64,000 nucleotides of DNA. It comes from Dugong dugon (taxonomy: Eukaryota > Chordata > Mammalia > Sirenia > Dugongidae). The translations under genes were made by a program, and so were the position numbers. The DNA lies in NCBI GenBank assembly GCA_030035585.1, contig CM057465.1, positions 29,592,001 to 29,656,000 of the forward strand, given 5' to 3'. Shown in pieces: positions 23,795-33,966 of the stretch. Positions within the stretch are counted from its first letter, which is position 1. Every line of letters starts with the position of its first letter. The notes beneath the pieces are model-generated. The model worked only from the letters and a program-made list of their open reading frames with translations, was not told where the DNA came from and did not search any database.

Positions 23795-25192
23795 CAGAGG
23801 CAGGGTCAAGATGGCAGAGTAGTCAGACGCTTCTTGTGGTCCCTCATACAACAAAGACCCAAAAAAAAAACAAGTGAATCGATTATGTATGACAATCTAG
23901 GAGCCCTGAATATCAAAGGCAAAGTTAAGGAATCAGACTGAGTGGCAGGAGGAGGGAGAAACAGTTTGGAAGCAGCGAGGAATTGCCAGACCTACCCAGT
24001 GAGAGCTGAGTCCTTCAGGCCAGATCAGCTCCTGGTGTACAGTGAGGCATGCAGCAACACTCGGGAGGTTGTTCCACACTGGGAGAAACCCAGCAACGGA
24101 GAGTCTACTTGGCCGTACAGAACAAGTGAGAAGCAACCCTCAATCAGCGAAAGATAAGTAATTGCATCTGGTCTACTGCACGGATCAAAAACACCCCCCT
24201 TAGGGAAAAACCTCTCTCCCATTTACCTACCTACTCCCTACTCTGCACTTGGTCCAGGAGGGATTCAGTGATTGCTGAGACCCCAGGACCAGAAGCAGGA
24301 ACCACGACACACCCTGAGCCATTCTCCGGGCTTTGGAGAGGAAACAAATTTAACAAATGGGGGAAAAATAATCTACTGGCTCCACTAAGCCAGGAACTCA
24401 GGGTAGGCACAGCTCATTTGCCTAGGCACAGGCATAAGGGATCCATGGACTCTGAGTGCCTTTCCCCCTGCATAGACTTGTGTGGCCCCATTTCAACAGC
24501 GCAGGCCCTCATTACCACAGTAGAACAGGGTAAATACCTAAAGTTTAACTTCAACTGTTTCAGCTGTGAAATGATAGGTTCGTGACAGTTGACACTGCTC
24601 TGTCCATTAAGCAGGGTCTTCACCTACTCACATCAGGGGCCTGAGGACTGGTGGCTCCACCCACACCAACTGGCCACCTGCAACAGGGCCCAAGAATAAG
24701 TGGTGCCTCCCAGTCCTTACAGCCAGCAGCATTGGGTGCTCATAGTCTGGCTGCAAAACCCACCCACCTACACACTGTAGGGAACAGGGACACACTTTCC
24801 TCCTGAACACTCAGGGGTGGTTGTCAGCCCCCTGCCTTGCTCAGCTTGTGACCCCTTGCTGCAGCTGGATGCCAGTCCAAGACCGTAGGTGACAGCGGGC
24901 ACCACACACTTGGTGGCCAACAACCTGGACGCCTGAGCCAAATCCATACAGGAGGAGTGGGTGGACTCCTGGGCTCACATACTTAGTGGCAGGTCTGGCC
25001 ACCTGGTGGCAGGACGTTGGAGAATTCAGGGGTGCTGGTGATTGGACTAGCTCACAAGAGCAGCCTATTGGGCATATCAAAACAAAACAACACAAAATAA
25101 GAAGCTAGGATAGAGTAAGCAAACATAAAATAAATAACGTATTGGTGGCTCAAAGACAACAGTCAACATCAAATCATATAAACAGGCAGACC
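23795..25192 (+). promoter_or_regulatory. L1 5' UTR (internal promoter region)
   Basis: About 1.4 kb from the insertion boundary to the place where ORF1 homology begins. It is more GC-rich than the surroundings, and its reading frames (60-105 aa) show no family resemblance and overlap on both strands. In L1 this segment acts as the internal promoter; activity here is unknown. Confidence 0.75.
23808..23815 (+). promoter_or_regulatory. YY1-type motif near the L1 5' end
   Basis: AAGATGGC lies at +14 to +21 of the element. Human L1 has a YY1 site at almost the same place that sets the start of transcription (established knowledge). The motif is seen here; binding is inferred. Confidence 0.6.
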
Positions 25193-25392
25193 ATGATAGG
25201 CTTCAGCAAGCTTCCAAAATAAAGAATCAAGAAATTTTCCAGAGAAGGGAATTTCTTGGAATTACCAGAGGCAGAATACGAAGATTTATATACAGAACTC
25301 TTCAAGAAATTAGGAAGGATATCCGACAAAATGCAGACCAAGAAATAGGGTAACTTAAGAAGATTGGAGAAGAGCATAATGACAAATTTAAC
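25193..25392 (+). pseudogene. L1 ORF1, broken N-terminal part
   Basis: Homology to ORF1 begins at an ATG at 25,193, in a different frame from the open part downstream. Reading from this ATG meets a stop after nine codons. Further on, the frame that encodes the acidic, leucine-containing N-terminal segment ends at a TAG near 25,348, and a frame change near 25,365 leads into the open part. The N-terminus is therefore lost by stops and at least one small indel. Confidence 0.7.
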
Positions 25393-26136
25393 ATGCTGCA
25401 AGAATCCATAGAGAGACAGCAATCAGAAATCCAGAAGATTAACAACAAAATTTCAGAATTGGACAACTCAATAAAAAGTCATAGGAGCAGAACTGAGGCA
25501 ATGGAAGTCAGAATTAGTGACTCTGAAGATAAAGCACTTGACACCAAATTAACTGAGGAAAAATCAGATAAAAGAATTTTAAAAAATGAAACCCTAAGAA
25601 TTATGTGGGACTCTAACAAGAGGAATAACTTAGTAGTGACTGTAGTACCAGAACGGGGGAGGATAACAGAAAATACAGAGAGAATTGTTGAACATTTGTT
25701 GGAAGAAAACTTCCCTGATGTTGTGAAAGATGAGAAGATATCTATCCAAGATGCTCATCGAACCCCACGTAAGCTAGTTCCCAAAAGAAAGTCATCAAGG
25801 CATATTATAATCAAACTCGCCTTAACCAAAGATAAAGAGAGAATTTTAAGAGCTGCTAGGAATAAACGAAAAGTCATCTACAAAAGAGAGTCAATAGGAG
25901 TAAGCTCAGATTACTCAGCAGAAACTAAGCAGGCAAGAAGGCAATTGGATGACATGTATAAAGCCTTGACGGAAAAAAATTGCCAGCCAAGAATTATATA
26001 TCCAGCAAAAGTATCTCTAAAATATAATGTCGAAATTAGGGCATTTCCAGATAAACAGAAGTTTAGGGAATTTGCAAAAACCAAACCAAAATTACAAGAA
26101 ATACTAAAGGGAGTCCTCCAGTTAGAAAATCAATAA
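25393..26136 (+). pseudogene. L1 ORF1p, 247 codons open (coiled coil, RRM, CTD)
   Basis: The longest open frame in the window. Residues 1-70 are a charged heptad-type coiled coil that in L1 ORF1p forms the trimer. Residues ~77-165 match the RRM of ORF1p (RNNL, NFPDV, AHRTPRKL, RHIIIKL, KDKERILRAAR). Residues ~171-240 match the C-terminal domain (SAETKQARRQ, CQPRIIYPAKVSLKY, FPDKQKFREF, ILKGVL). ORF1p is the RNA-binding chaperone that coats L1 RNA in the cytoplasm. Intact mammalian ORF1p is usually around 300-370 aa, so roughly the first 60-100 residues are lost upstream. The internal ATG used here is not the ancestral start. Not a host gene. Confidence 0.93.
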
Positions 26137-26574
26137 CTTCAGATTACAGCCCAAGACTAGAACGCAGGACAAAGCAACCAGGTATCAACCCAGATAGGGA
26201 AGTCACAAAAGTAAGTCAAAGCTAAAACACTGAAAATAGGGACACAGAGATGTGGATATGTAAAAGACGACAACATTTAAACGAAAAATAGGGGATAAAA
26301 AATGTAGATGTAGATTTTTCATATGGAGAGGAAGTCAAGGCGATATAAAGAAATGAAAGACTGGTATAAACATAGAAAAATAGGGGTAAATATTAAGGTA
26401 ACCACAAAAGAAACTAACAATACTGCGCATCAAAATAAAAAACAAGAAAAATATAAAGACTAAACAAATACATAATCAACAACAATAAAAAAGCAAAAAA
26501 GAAAATACATAAAGAAAAACTCAGCACAAAAAATTAAGAGGAACAAAGAAACTGTGAACAACACACAAAAAAAC
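26137..26574 (+). other. L1 inter-ORF spacer
   Basis: A-rich stretch between the ORF1 stop and the first recognisable ORF2 codons, with many runs of four to seven A. No frame of interest. Confidence 0.6.
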
Positions 26575-29470
26575 ACATCAAAAAGACAGCACTAAACTCA
26601 TACCTATCAATAATTACGCTGAATGTAAATGAACTAAATGCATCAATAAAGAGACAGAGAGTGGCAGATTGGATATAGAAACATGATCCGTCTATATGCT
26701 GCCTACAAGAGACACACCTTAGACTTAAAGACACAAAGAAACTAAAACTCAAAGGGTGGAAAAAAATATATCAAGCAAACAACACTCAAAAAAGAGCAGG
26801 AGTGGTAATATTAATCTCTGACAAAATAGGCTTTAAAGTAAAATCCACCACAAAGGATAAGGAAGGACACTATATAATCATTAAAGTTTCAATACACCAG
26901 GAGGATGTAACTATAATAAATATTTACACAGGGCTCCAAAATAAATAAAACAAACTCTAACAGCATTGAAAAGAGAGACAGACAGCCCCACAATAATAGT
27001 TGGAGACTTCAACATACCACTTTCGGTGAAGGACAGAACATCCAGAAAGAAGCTCAATAAAGACATGGAAAATCTTAATGCTATAATCAACCAACTTGAT
27101 CTCATGGACATATACTAAATATTACACCAGACAGCAGCCAAGTATACTTTCTTTTCCAACACACATGGAACATTCTCCAGAATAGACCACATATTAGGCC
27201 ATAAAGCAAGAGTTAACAGAATCCAAAGCGTTGAAATATTACAAAGCATCTTTTCTGAACATAAAGCCATAAAAGTAGAAATTAACAACAGAAAAAGCAA
27301 GGAAGAAAATCAAACACGTGAAAACTGAACAACACTTTGCTCAAAAACTACTGGGGTACAGAAGAAATTAAGGATGGAATAAAGAAATTCATACAATCAA
27401 AAGAGAATGAAAACACATCCTACCAGAACCTTTGGGACACAGCAAAAACAGTGCTCAGAGGTCAGTTTATAGCAATAAATGCACACATCTGAAAAGAAGA
27501 AAGGGTCAAAATCAAAACATTAACCCTAAAACTAGAACAAGTAAAAAGTGAGCAGCAAAAGAAGCCCTCCGGTGCCAGAAGAAAGGAAATCATAAGAATT
27601 AAAGCAGGATTAAATCGAGAACAGAAAAACAATGGAAAGAGTTAACAAGATCAAAAGCTGGTTCTTTGAAAAGATCAACAAAATTGATAAACCACTGGCC
27701 AAACTGACAAAAGAAAAATAGGAGAAGAAGCAAATAACCCATATAAGAAATGAGATGGGTGATATCACAACAGACCCAACTGAAATTAAAAGAATCATAA
27801 CAGAATATTACGAAAAATTGTACTCTAACAAATTTGAAAACCTAGAGGAAATGGTCGAATTTCTAGAAACTCACAACATACCTAAACTAACACAAGCAAA
27901 GGTAGAACAACCAAAAAAAAACCATAACAAAATAAGAAATTGAAAAAGTAATGAAAAGCTCCCAATAAAAAAAAGCCCTGACCTGGACGACTTCACTGGA
28001 GAATTCTACCAAACTTTCAAAGACGAGTTAACACCACTACTACTAAAGGTACTTCAGAGCATAGAAAAGGATGGAATACTCCCAAACTCATTCTGTGAAG
28101 CCAGCACAACCCTGATACCAAAACGAGGTAAAGACATCACAAAAAAAGAAAATTACAGACCAATATCCCTCATGAATATTGACTCAAAAATCCTCAACAA
28201 AATTCTGAACAGTAGAATTCAGCAACATATCAAAAAAATAATTCACCACAATCAAGTTGGATTTATACCAGGTTTGCAAGGATGGTTCAATATTTGAAAA
28301 AAAACAATGCAATCCAACGCATTAATAAAACAAAAGACAAGAACCACATGATCTTATCGATCGATGCAGAAAAGGCATTTGACAAATTCCAATACACATT
28401 CATGATAAAAACTCTCAAAAAAAAAAAAAATAGGAATAGAACAGAAATTCCTCAACATAATAAAGGTCATTTATACAAAGTCAACAGCCAACATCATCCT
28501 AGACAGAGAGAGTTTGAAAGCATTTCCCTTAAGAAGGAAGAACCAGACAAGAATGCCCTTTATCACTACTCTTATTCAGCATTGTGTTGGAGGTCCTAGC
28601 CAGAGCAATTAGGCTAGAAGAAGACATAAAGAGCATCCAAATTGGTAGGGAAGAAGTAAAACTCTCTCTATTTGCATGTGATATGATCCTATACATAGAA
28701 AATCTCAAAGAATCCACAAGAAAACTACTGAAACTAATAGAAGATTTCAGCAAAGTATCAGGTTACAAGATAAACATATAAAATCAGTTGGATTCCTCTA
28801 CACCGAAAACTTTGAAGAGGAAATCACCAAATGAATACCATTTGCAATAGCCACCAAGAAGATAAAACACTTAGGAATAAATCTAACCAGAGACATAAAA
28901 GACCTATACAATGAAAACTTCAAGGTTTTACTGTGAGAAATCAAGAGACCTGCATAAGTGGAAAAACATACCTTGCTCATGGATAGGTAGACTCAACATT
29001 GTGAAAACGTCAGTTCTACCCAAAGTGATCTACAGATACAATGCAATCCCAGTCCAAATTCCAATGGCATTTTTTAATGAGATGGAGAAACAAATCACCA
29101 ACTTCATACGGAAAGGGAAGAAGTTCCGAATAAGTAAAGCATTACTCAAGCAGAAGAACAAAGTAGGAGGCCTCACACTATCTGATTCTAGAACGTATTA
29201 TATTGCCATGGTAGTCAAAACAGCCTGGTACTGGTACAACAGCAGATTCATAGACCAATGGAACAGAATTGAGAATCCAGACATAAATTCATCCACCTCT
29301 GAGCAGCTGATATTTGACAAAGGCTCAAAGTCTGTTGATTGGGGAAAAGATAGTCTCTTTAACAAATGATGCTAGCATAACTGGATATCCATCTGCAAAA
29401 AACTGAAATAAGACCCATACCACACACCATGCACAAAAACTAATTCAAAATGGGCCAGAGACCTAAATAC

Positions 29471-29487
29471 AAAATCAAACGACAAAC
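29471..29487. repeat. TSD of nested L1, left copy
   Basis: 'aaaatcaaacgacaaa' matches 'aaaatctaaaacgataaa' at 30,470-30,487 apart from one indel and one or two substitutions. Both are the same stretch of L1 ORF2. Confidence 0.75.
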
Positions 29488-30469
29488 TCCCTGAGGGACT
29501 GAATTGCTGGGCAGAGGGCTGTGGGGACCACGGTCTCAGGGAACATCTAGCTCAATTGGCATAACACAGTTTATAAAGACAATGTTCCACATTCTACCTT
29601 GGTGAGTAGTGTCTGGGGTCTTAAAAGCCTGTGAGTGGCCATCTGATACTCCACTGGTTTCATCCCTTCGGGAGCAAGGGAGAATGAAGAGAACAGTATA
29701 CAAGGAAAAGATTAGTCAAAAGGACTAATGGACCACAGCTACCAAGGCCTCCACCGGACTGAGTCCAGTACAGCTAGATGGTGCCCAGCTACCACCACTG
29801 ACTGCTCTGACCAGGATCACAACAGTGGGTTCTGGACAGAGCTGGAGAAGGATGTAGAGCATAATTCTAACTCATAAAAAAAAGACCAGATTTACTGGCC
29901 TAAAGGAGACTGGAGAAACCCCGAGACTATCGCCCCCAGACACCCTTTTAGCTCAGTGGTGAAGTTATCTCCAAGGTTCACCATTCAGCCTGGGAGTGGG
30001 CAGCCCCGTAAAACCAAATGGGATTAATGAGGTACAGTAGTCCAGTGACAAAGGCCAGAAGGCAGAAGGGGACAAGGAAGCTGGTGATAGGGAATCCAAG
30101 GTTGAGTAAGGATAGTGTTGATGTATTGTGAGATTTTTAACCATTGTCATAGGGCAACATGTGTAGTAACTGTTAAATGAGAAACTATTTTGTTCCGTAA
30201 GCATTCATCTTAAATGAGAATAGCAGCACAATTGGGAGAGCGTAGTCAAAGTCACTGAACTGTGCATGTAGAAATTTCTGAAATGATGTATCTTTGGCTA
30301 TGCGTATTTTCACCAAAAAAAAAAATGTTGACAAGTTAGAGGATCGACATGTTGTGGGGTTGTTAACCAATGTCATAAAAAAAATGTGTACTGTTTCATG
30401 AGAAACTATTTGTTCTGTAAGCCTTCACCTGAAGTACAATAAAATAAATAAATAAATAAAACTAAAATA
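29488..30469 (+). mobile_element. Nested, 5'-truncated L1 3' end
   Basis: Resembles the 3' UTR of the host L1 at 31,600-32,383 ('ctgtggggaccacggtctcag' against 'ttctggggaccatgctttcag'; 'cagctaccaccactgactgc' against 'ggctaccaccaattaccact') and ends in an (AATA)n tail at 30,441-30,460. It interrupts ORF2 and is bounded by a diverged TSD. It belongs to a related but distinct L1 subfamily and is younger than the host L1. Confidence 0.88.
30133..30425 (+). repeat. Internal direct duplication in the nested L1 3' UTR
   Basis: Two copies of a ~75-bp block about 220 bp apart: 30,129-30,210 ('taaccattgtcatag', 'atgagaaactattttgttcc') and 30,353-30,432 ('ttaaccaatgtcataaa', 'atgagaaactatttgttctg'). 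Both end in 'gtaagc-ttca' plus a run resembling the L1 polyadenylation region. Confidence 0.75.
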
Positions 30470-31390
30470 AAAATCTAAAACGATAAAGATCATGGAAGAA
30501 AAAATAGGGATAATGCTAGGCACCCTAATACATTGCATAAACAGAGAACGAACCGTAAGTAACAATGCACAAACACCAGAAGAGAAACTAGATAACTGCG
30601 CGCTCCTAAAAATCAAACACTAATGCTCATCAAAAGACTTCACTAAAAGAGTAGAAAGACAACCTACAGACTGGGAAAACATTTTCAGCTATGACAAATC
30701 CGATCAGCGTCTAATATCTAAAATCTATAAGATACTGCAAAACCTCAATAACAAAACGACAAATATCCCAATTAAAAAATGGGCACAGGATATGAACAGG
30801 TACTTGACCAAAGAAGACATTCAGGAGGCTAACAGGCACTGAAGAAATGCTCACGATCATTAACCATTAGAGAAATGCAAATCAAAACTACAATGAGATA
30901 CCATCTCACCCCAACAAGGCTAGCATTAATCCAAAAAACACAAAATAATAAATGCTGGAGAGGTTGTGGAGAGACTGGAACACTTATACACTGTTGGTGG
31001 GAATGTAATATGGTACACCCACTTTGGAAATTGATTTGTCGCTTCCTTAAAAAGCTAGAAATAGAAGTACCATACCATCCAGCAATGTCACTCCTTGGAA
31101 TATATCCTAGAGAAATAAGAGCTGTCACATGAATAGATATATGCATACCCATGTTCATTGTAGCACTGTTCATGATAGCAAAAAGATGGAGACAACATAG
31201 GTGTCTATCAACGGACAAGTAGATAAAACAAATTATGGTATATTCACACAATGGAATACTACACAAGGATAAAGAACAATGATGAATCCGTGAAACATAA
31301 CATGGAGGAATCTGGAAGGCATTATGCTGAGTGAATTTAGTCAGTCACAAAAGGACAAATATTGTATAAGACCACTATTATAAGAACTCA

Positions 31391-32383
31391 AGAAAAGGTT
31401 TAAACACAGAAGAAACATTTTTTGATGGTTATAAGGGTGGAGAGGGAGGGAGAGAGTCATTCACTAACTAGAGAGTAGACAAGGATTATCTTGGGTGAAT
31501 GCAAGGAGAGCACACACTACAGGGGAAGTCAGCACAACTGGACTAAAACAAAGCTAAGAAGTTTCCTGAATACAACCAAACACTACGAGGAACAGAGTAG
31601 CAGGAGCAGAGTTCTGGGGACCATGCTTTCAGGGGACGTCTAGGTCAATTTGCATAACCAAGCTTATTAAGAAAATGTTCTGCATCCTACTTCAGTGAGT
31701 GGCATCTGGGTTCGTAAAAGCTAGCTAGCAGTCATCTAAGATGCATCAAATGGTCCCAACCTACCTGGAGTAAAGGAGAGTGAAGATCACCAAATTCACA
31801 AAGAAGGTATTAGCCCAAAAGACAGAAAGGGCCACATAAACCAGAGACTGCATCAGCCTGAGACCAGAAGAACTCTATGGTGCCTGGCTACCACCAATTA
31901 CCACTCTGACAGGGAACACAACAGAGATTTCCTGATGTAGCAGAAGAAAAATGGGGTGCAGAACTCAAATTCTAGTAAAAAGACCAGACTTAACAGTCTG
32001 ACTGAGACTGGAGGAACCCCAGAAAGCATGGCCCCTGGCATCTCTGTCAACCCAGCACTAAAACCATTTCTGAGGCCAACTCTTCAGACAAAGTTTAGAC
32101 TGGACTGTGGGACATAAAGTGATACTCATGAAGAATGTCCTTCTTAACTCAGATAGATACATGAGACTAAATGGGCAGCTCCTGTCCGGAGGTGAGATGG
32201 GAAGGCAGAGTGGCTCAGGAGTTGGTTTAATGGACGTGGGAAATCAGGGGTGGAAAGGAGGAGTGTGCTGTCATAGTATAGGGAGAGTAATTAGGGTCAA
32301 ATAACAATATATAAATTTTTGTATTAGAGACTAATTTGAATTGTAAACTTTCACTTAAAGCACAACAATAAAATAAAAATAAA
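31391..32383 (+). other. L1 3' UTR and A-rich tail
   Basis: Follows the last ORF2 homology. It holds a purine-rich block at 31,430-31,455 and ends with 'gcacaacaataaaataaaaa' at the TSD. The 85-105 aa frames here are incidental. Confidence 0.75.
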
Positions 32384-32399
32384 AAGAAGTACTCATTCT
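32384..32399. repeat. L1 target-site duplication, right copy
   Basis: Identical to 23,779-23,794 over 16 bases. Confidence 0.95.
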
Positions 32400-33739
32400 T
32401 ATACGACAGTGCGATATTATTGGTTTCTAGTGGTGCTTTAAGCTTTTAGCTTTGTCCAATATTTCCTTTTCTCAATATCTGTGTATTTTTTTTAATTTGC
32501 TTACAATTCCTCCATAAACTGGTTTTCTTTTTTCTAAAAATATTATATTTTTTACTTCCTTCTTGGTGATTTTAATGTATTCCATATTGTGTCTTAGCAC
32601 TCCCTTATAATTTTAATAAGAATATTTAGTTTTATTTCTTTTTCACAATGGTTCCTGGACACAGTTCTCGCTAATAAAATAGTTTATAAAGTGATTTGTG
32701 GAAAGCTTTTATTTGTAAGGTATGATTTGCCAGCTCCCCTCCTACTCCTGAGGGAGCTCGAAGAGTAATCCCTTTATTCCTAAGTATTACTGTTGGGGAT
32801 GAGCAAGGCCCACAGAAATTGCTGTCTGACTGAAAGAGGATGAAAATAATTTGAGGGCTGTAAGAAGGCAAAGGAACAGAACAGGAGGATGAGAAATGAA
32901 AATAAGTACTGATGTACAGTGGAAGGGAAGAGAATAGAGGAGAAATTGTCCATATGAAATGAAAAGGGTGTTGTGAGTTCTTATTCCAAATTACTCCAAG
33001 TATTTCTCTATCTCAGTGTGATACTTTGCATTCCTTCTATCATCATCCATCTGTTGTCTGCACTTTGGGGTAAGTACTTACTTAGTACAGATCTTCATTT
33101 TCCGTTACCATTTTTCCTGCCCTAGATCTACCCTCTTCCTTTTCTGCACTTGACTGCACTCGACACAAAACACCCCAAGCTTCTTTAAATCTTGATTTGT
33201 CATTGGGTTCCAGCAGCGGCTCCTTGGATGCATCAACATGTCAAAATGTCAGGTGCTGAGACTGGTAGATGGGTATTGCTTGGGGCAGTTTTGATCATTG
33301 TAGAAAGACATGAACATTTTCCATCCAGAGTACTTTCTCACAAGCACAACTTTGCAGCAGTAATTGCATAACATCACCATATTATCTATCTTATTGTGGA
33401 GAACAGAATTGGAGTAAAACATAGTGATCATATTTTCACATTTTGCAAATGTCATAATAAAAATGAAGCAATTGTAAATATGTGGCCCAATTACTGTTCA
33501 AAAAGACTGTAGATGCTCATCAGTTTTAATTATTTGGGAAATTTCTCTGTTATCATTGAGTAGAAATAGAAACATAGGTATGAACAAACTATGGGAACTG
33601 ATGTGAGGTATGTTTCCCCAAATCTGGAAATTAGATTCTTGTACATTTTCAAGATTATCTTAACACATGCCTGAAAATGTAGCTGAAATTCAAGTGTCTA
33701 AGATTTGCAAGTAATAATGTGGATTTAATTACCAGGAGT
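32400..33739. other. Unassigned sequence
   Basis: No gene or named repeat. Confidence 0.4.
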
Positions 33740-33751
33740 CTGTAAAATATC

Positions 33752-33956
33752 ATTGTTGTTTGTTGGTTACTGTTGAGTCAATTCCAACTCATGGTGACCC
33801 CAGGTGTGCAGAGTAACTCCGTAGGGTTTTCAAGGCTGTAACCTTTCAGAAGCAGATCACCAGGCCTGTCTTCTGAGGCATCTCTGGATAAGTTCCAACT
33901 GCCAACCTTTCAGCTAGCAGTCAAGCACGCAACCATTTGTGCCACCCAGGAACTCC
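33752..33956 (-). mobile_element. AfroSINE (long form)
   Basis: Tail 'ttactgttgagtcaattcca' at the left, long-form middle 'gcagatcaccaggcctgtc', head 'gtgccacccaggaactcc' at the right. Flanks 'tgtaaaatat' (33,741-33,750) and 'tataaaatat' (33,957-33,966) match at 9 of 10 positions. Confidence 0.9.
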
Positions 33957-33966
33957 TATAAAATAT

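Larger units (their letters stand above)
26575..31390 (+). pseudogene. L1 ORF2 remnant (endonuclease, reverse transcriptase, Cys-rich end)
   Basis: Pieces in several frames follow the order of L1 ORF2p. Endonuclease: ~26,590-27,100, with the CCLQETHL motif near 26,700 (E binds metal), but an in-frame TAG at 26,676-26,678. Reverse transcriptase: 27,755-28,780, with '[18 protein letters not shown]' near 28,160, 'SIDAEKAFD' near 28,365, and the catalytic FADD box at 28,671-28,682 changed to FACD, losing one metal-binding aspartate. Post-RT part: 28,911-29,369 (152 codons open). Cys-rich end: frame 30,875-31,132, with C-x3-C-x7-H-x4-C at its residues 27-44. The second L1 interrupts it at 29,488-30,469. 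Dead by many criteria. Confidence 0.92.
23795..32383 (+). mobile_element. Full-length L1 LINE with perfect 16-bp TSD
   Basis: Runs from 'cagaggcagggtcaagatgg' to an A-rich tail with AATAAA-like repeats. In order it has a ~1.4-kb 5' UTR, ORF1, an A-rich spacer, ORF2 and a ~1-kb 3' UTR. The span is 8,589 bp, of which about 980 bp is a nested L1 3' end at 29,488-30,469, leaving ~7.6 kb. The perfect TSD shows that both termini are original. ORF1 is open over 247 codons but has lost its start; ORF2 is broken many times, so the copy cannot move by itself. Confidence 0.95.

Noticed and set aside
24268..24585. 105-aa frame in the L1 5' UTR
   Set aside because: No family resemblance, and overlapping frames on both strands in a GC-richer segment; chance frame.
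25393..26136. 247-aa open frame as a host gene
   Set aside because: It matches L1 ORF1p along its length and sits inside a full-length L1 bounded by a TSD.
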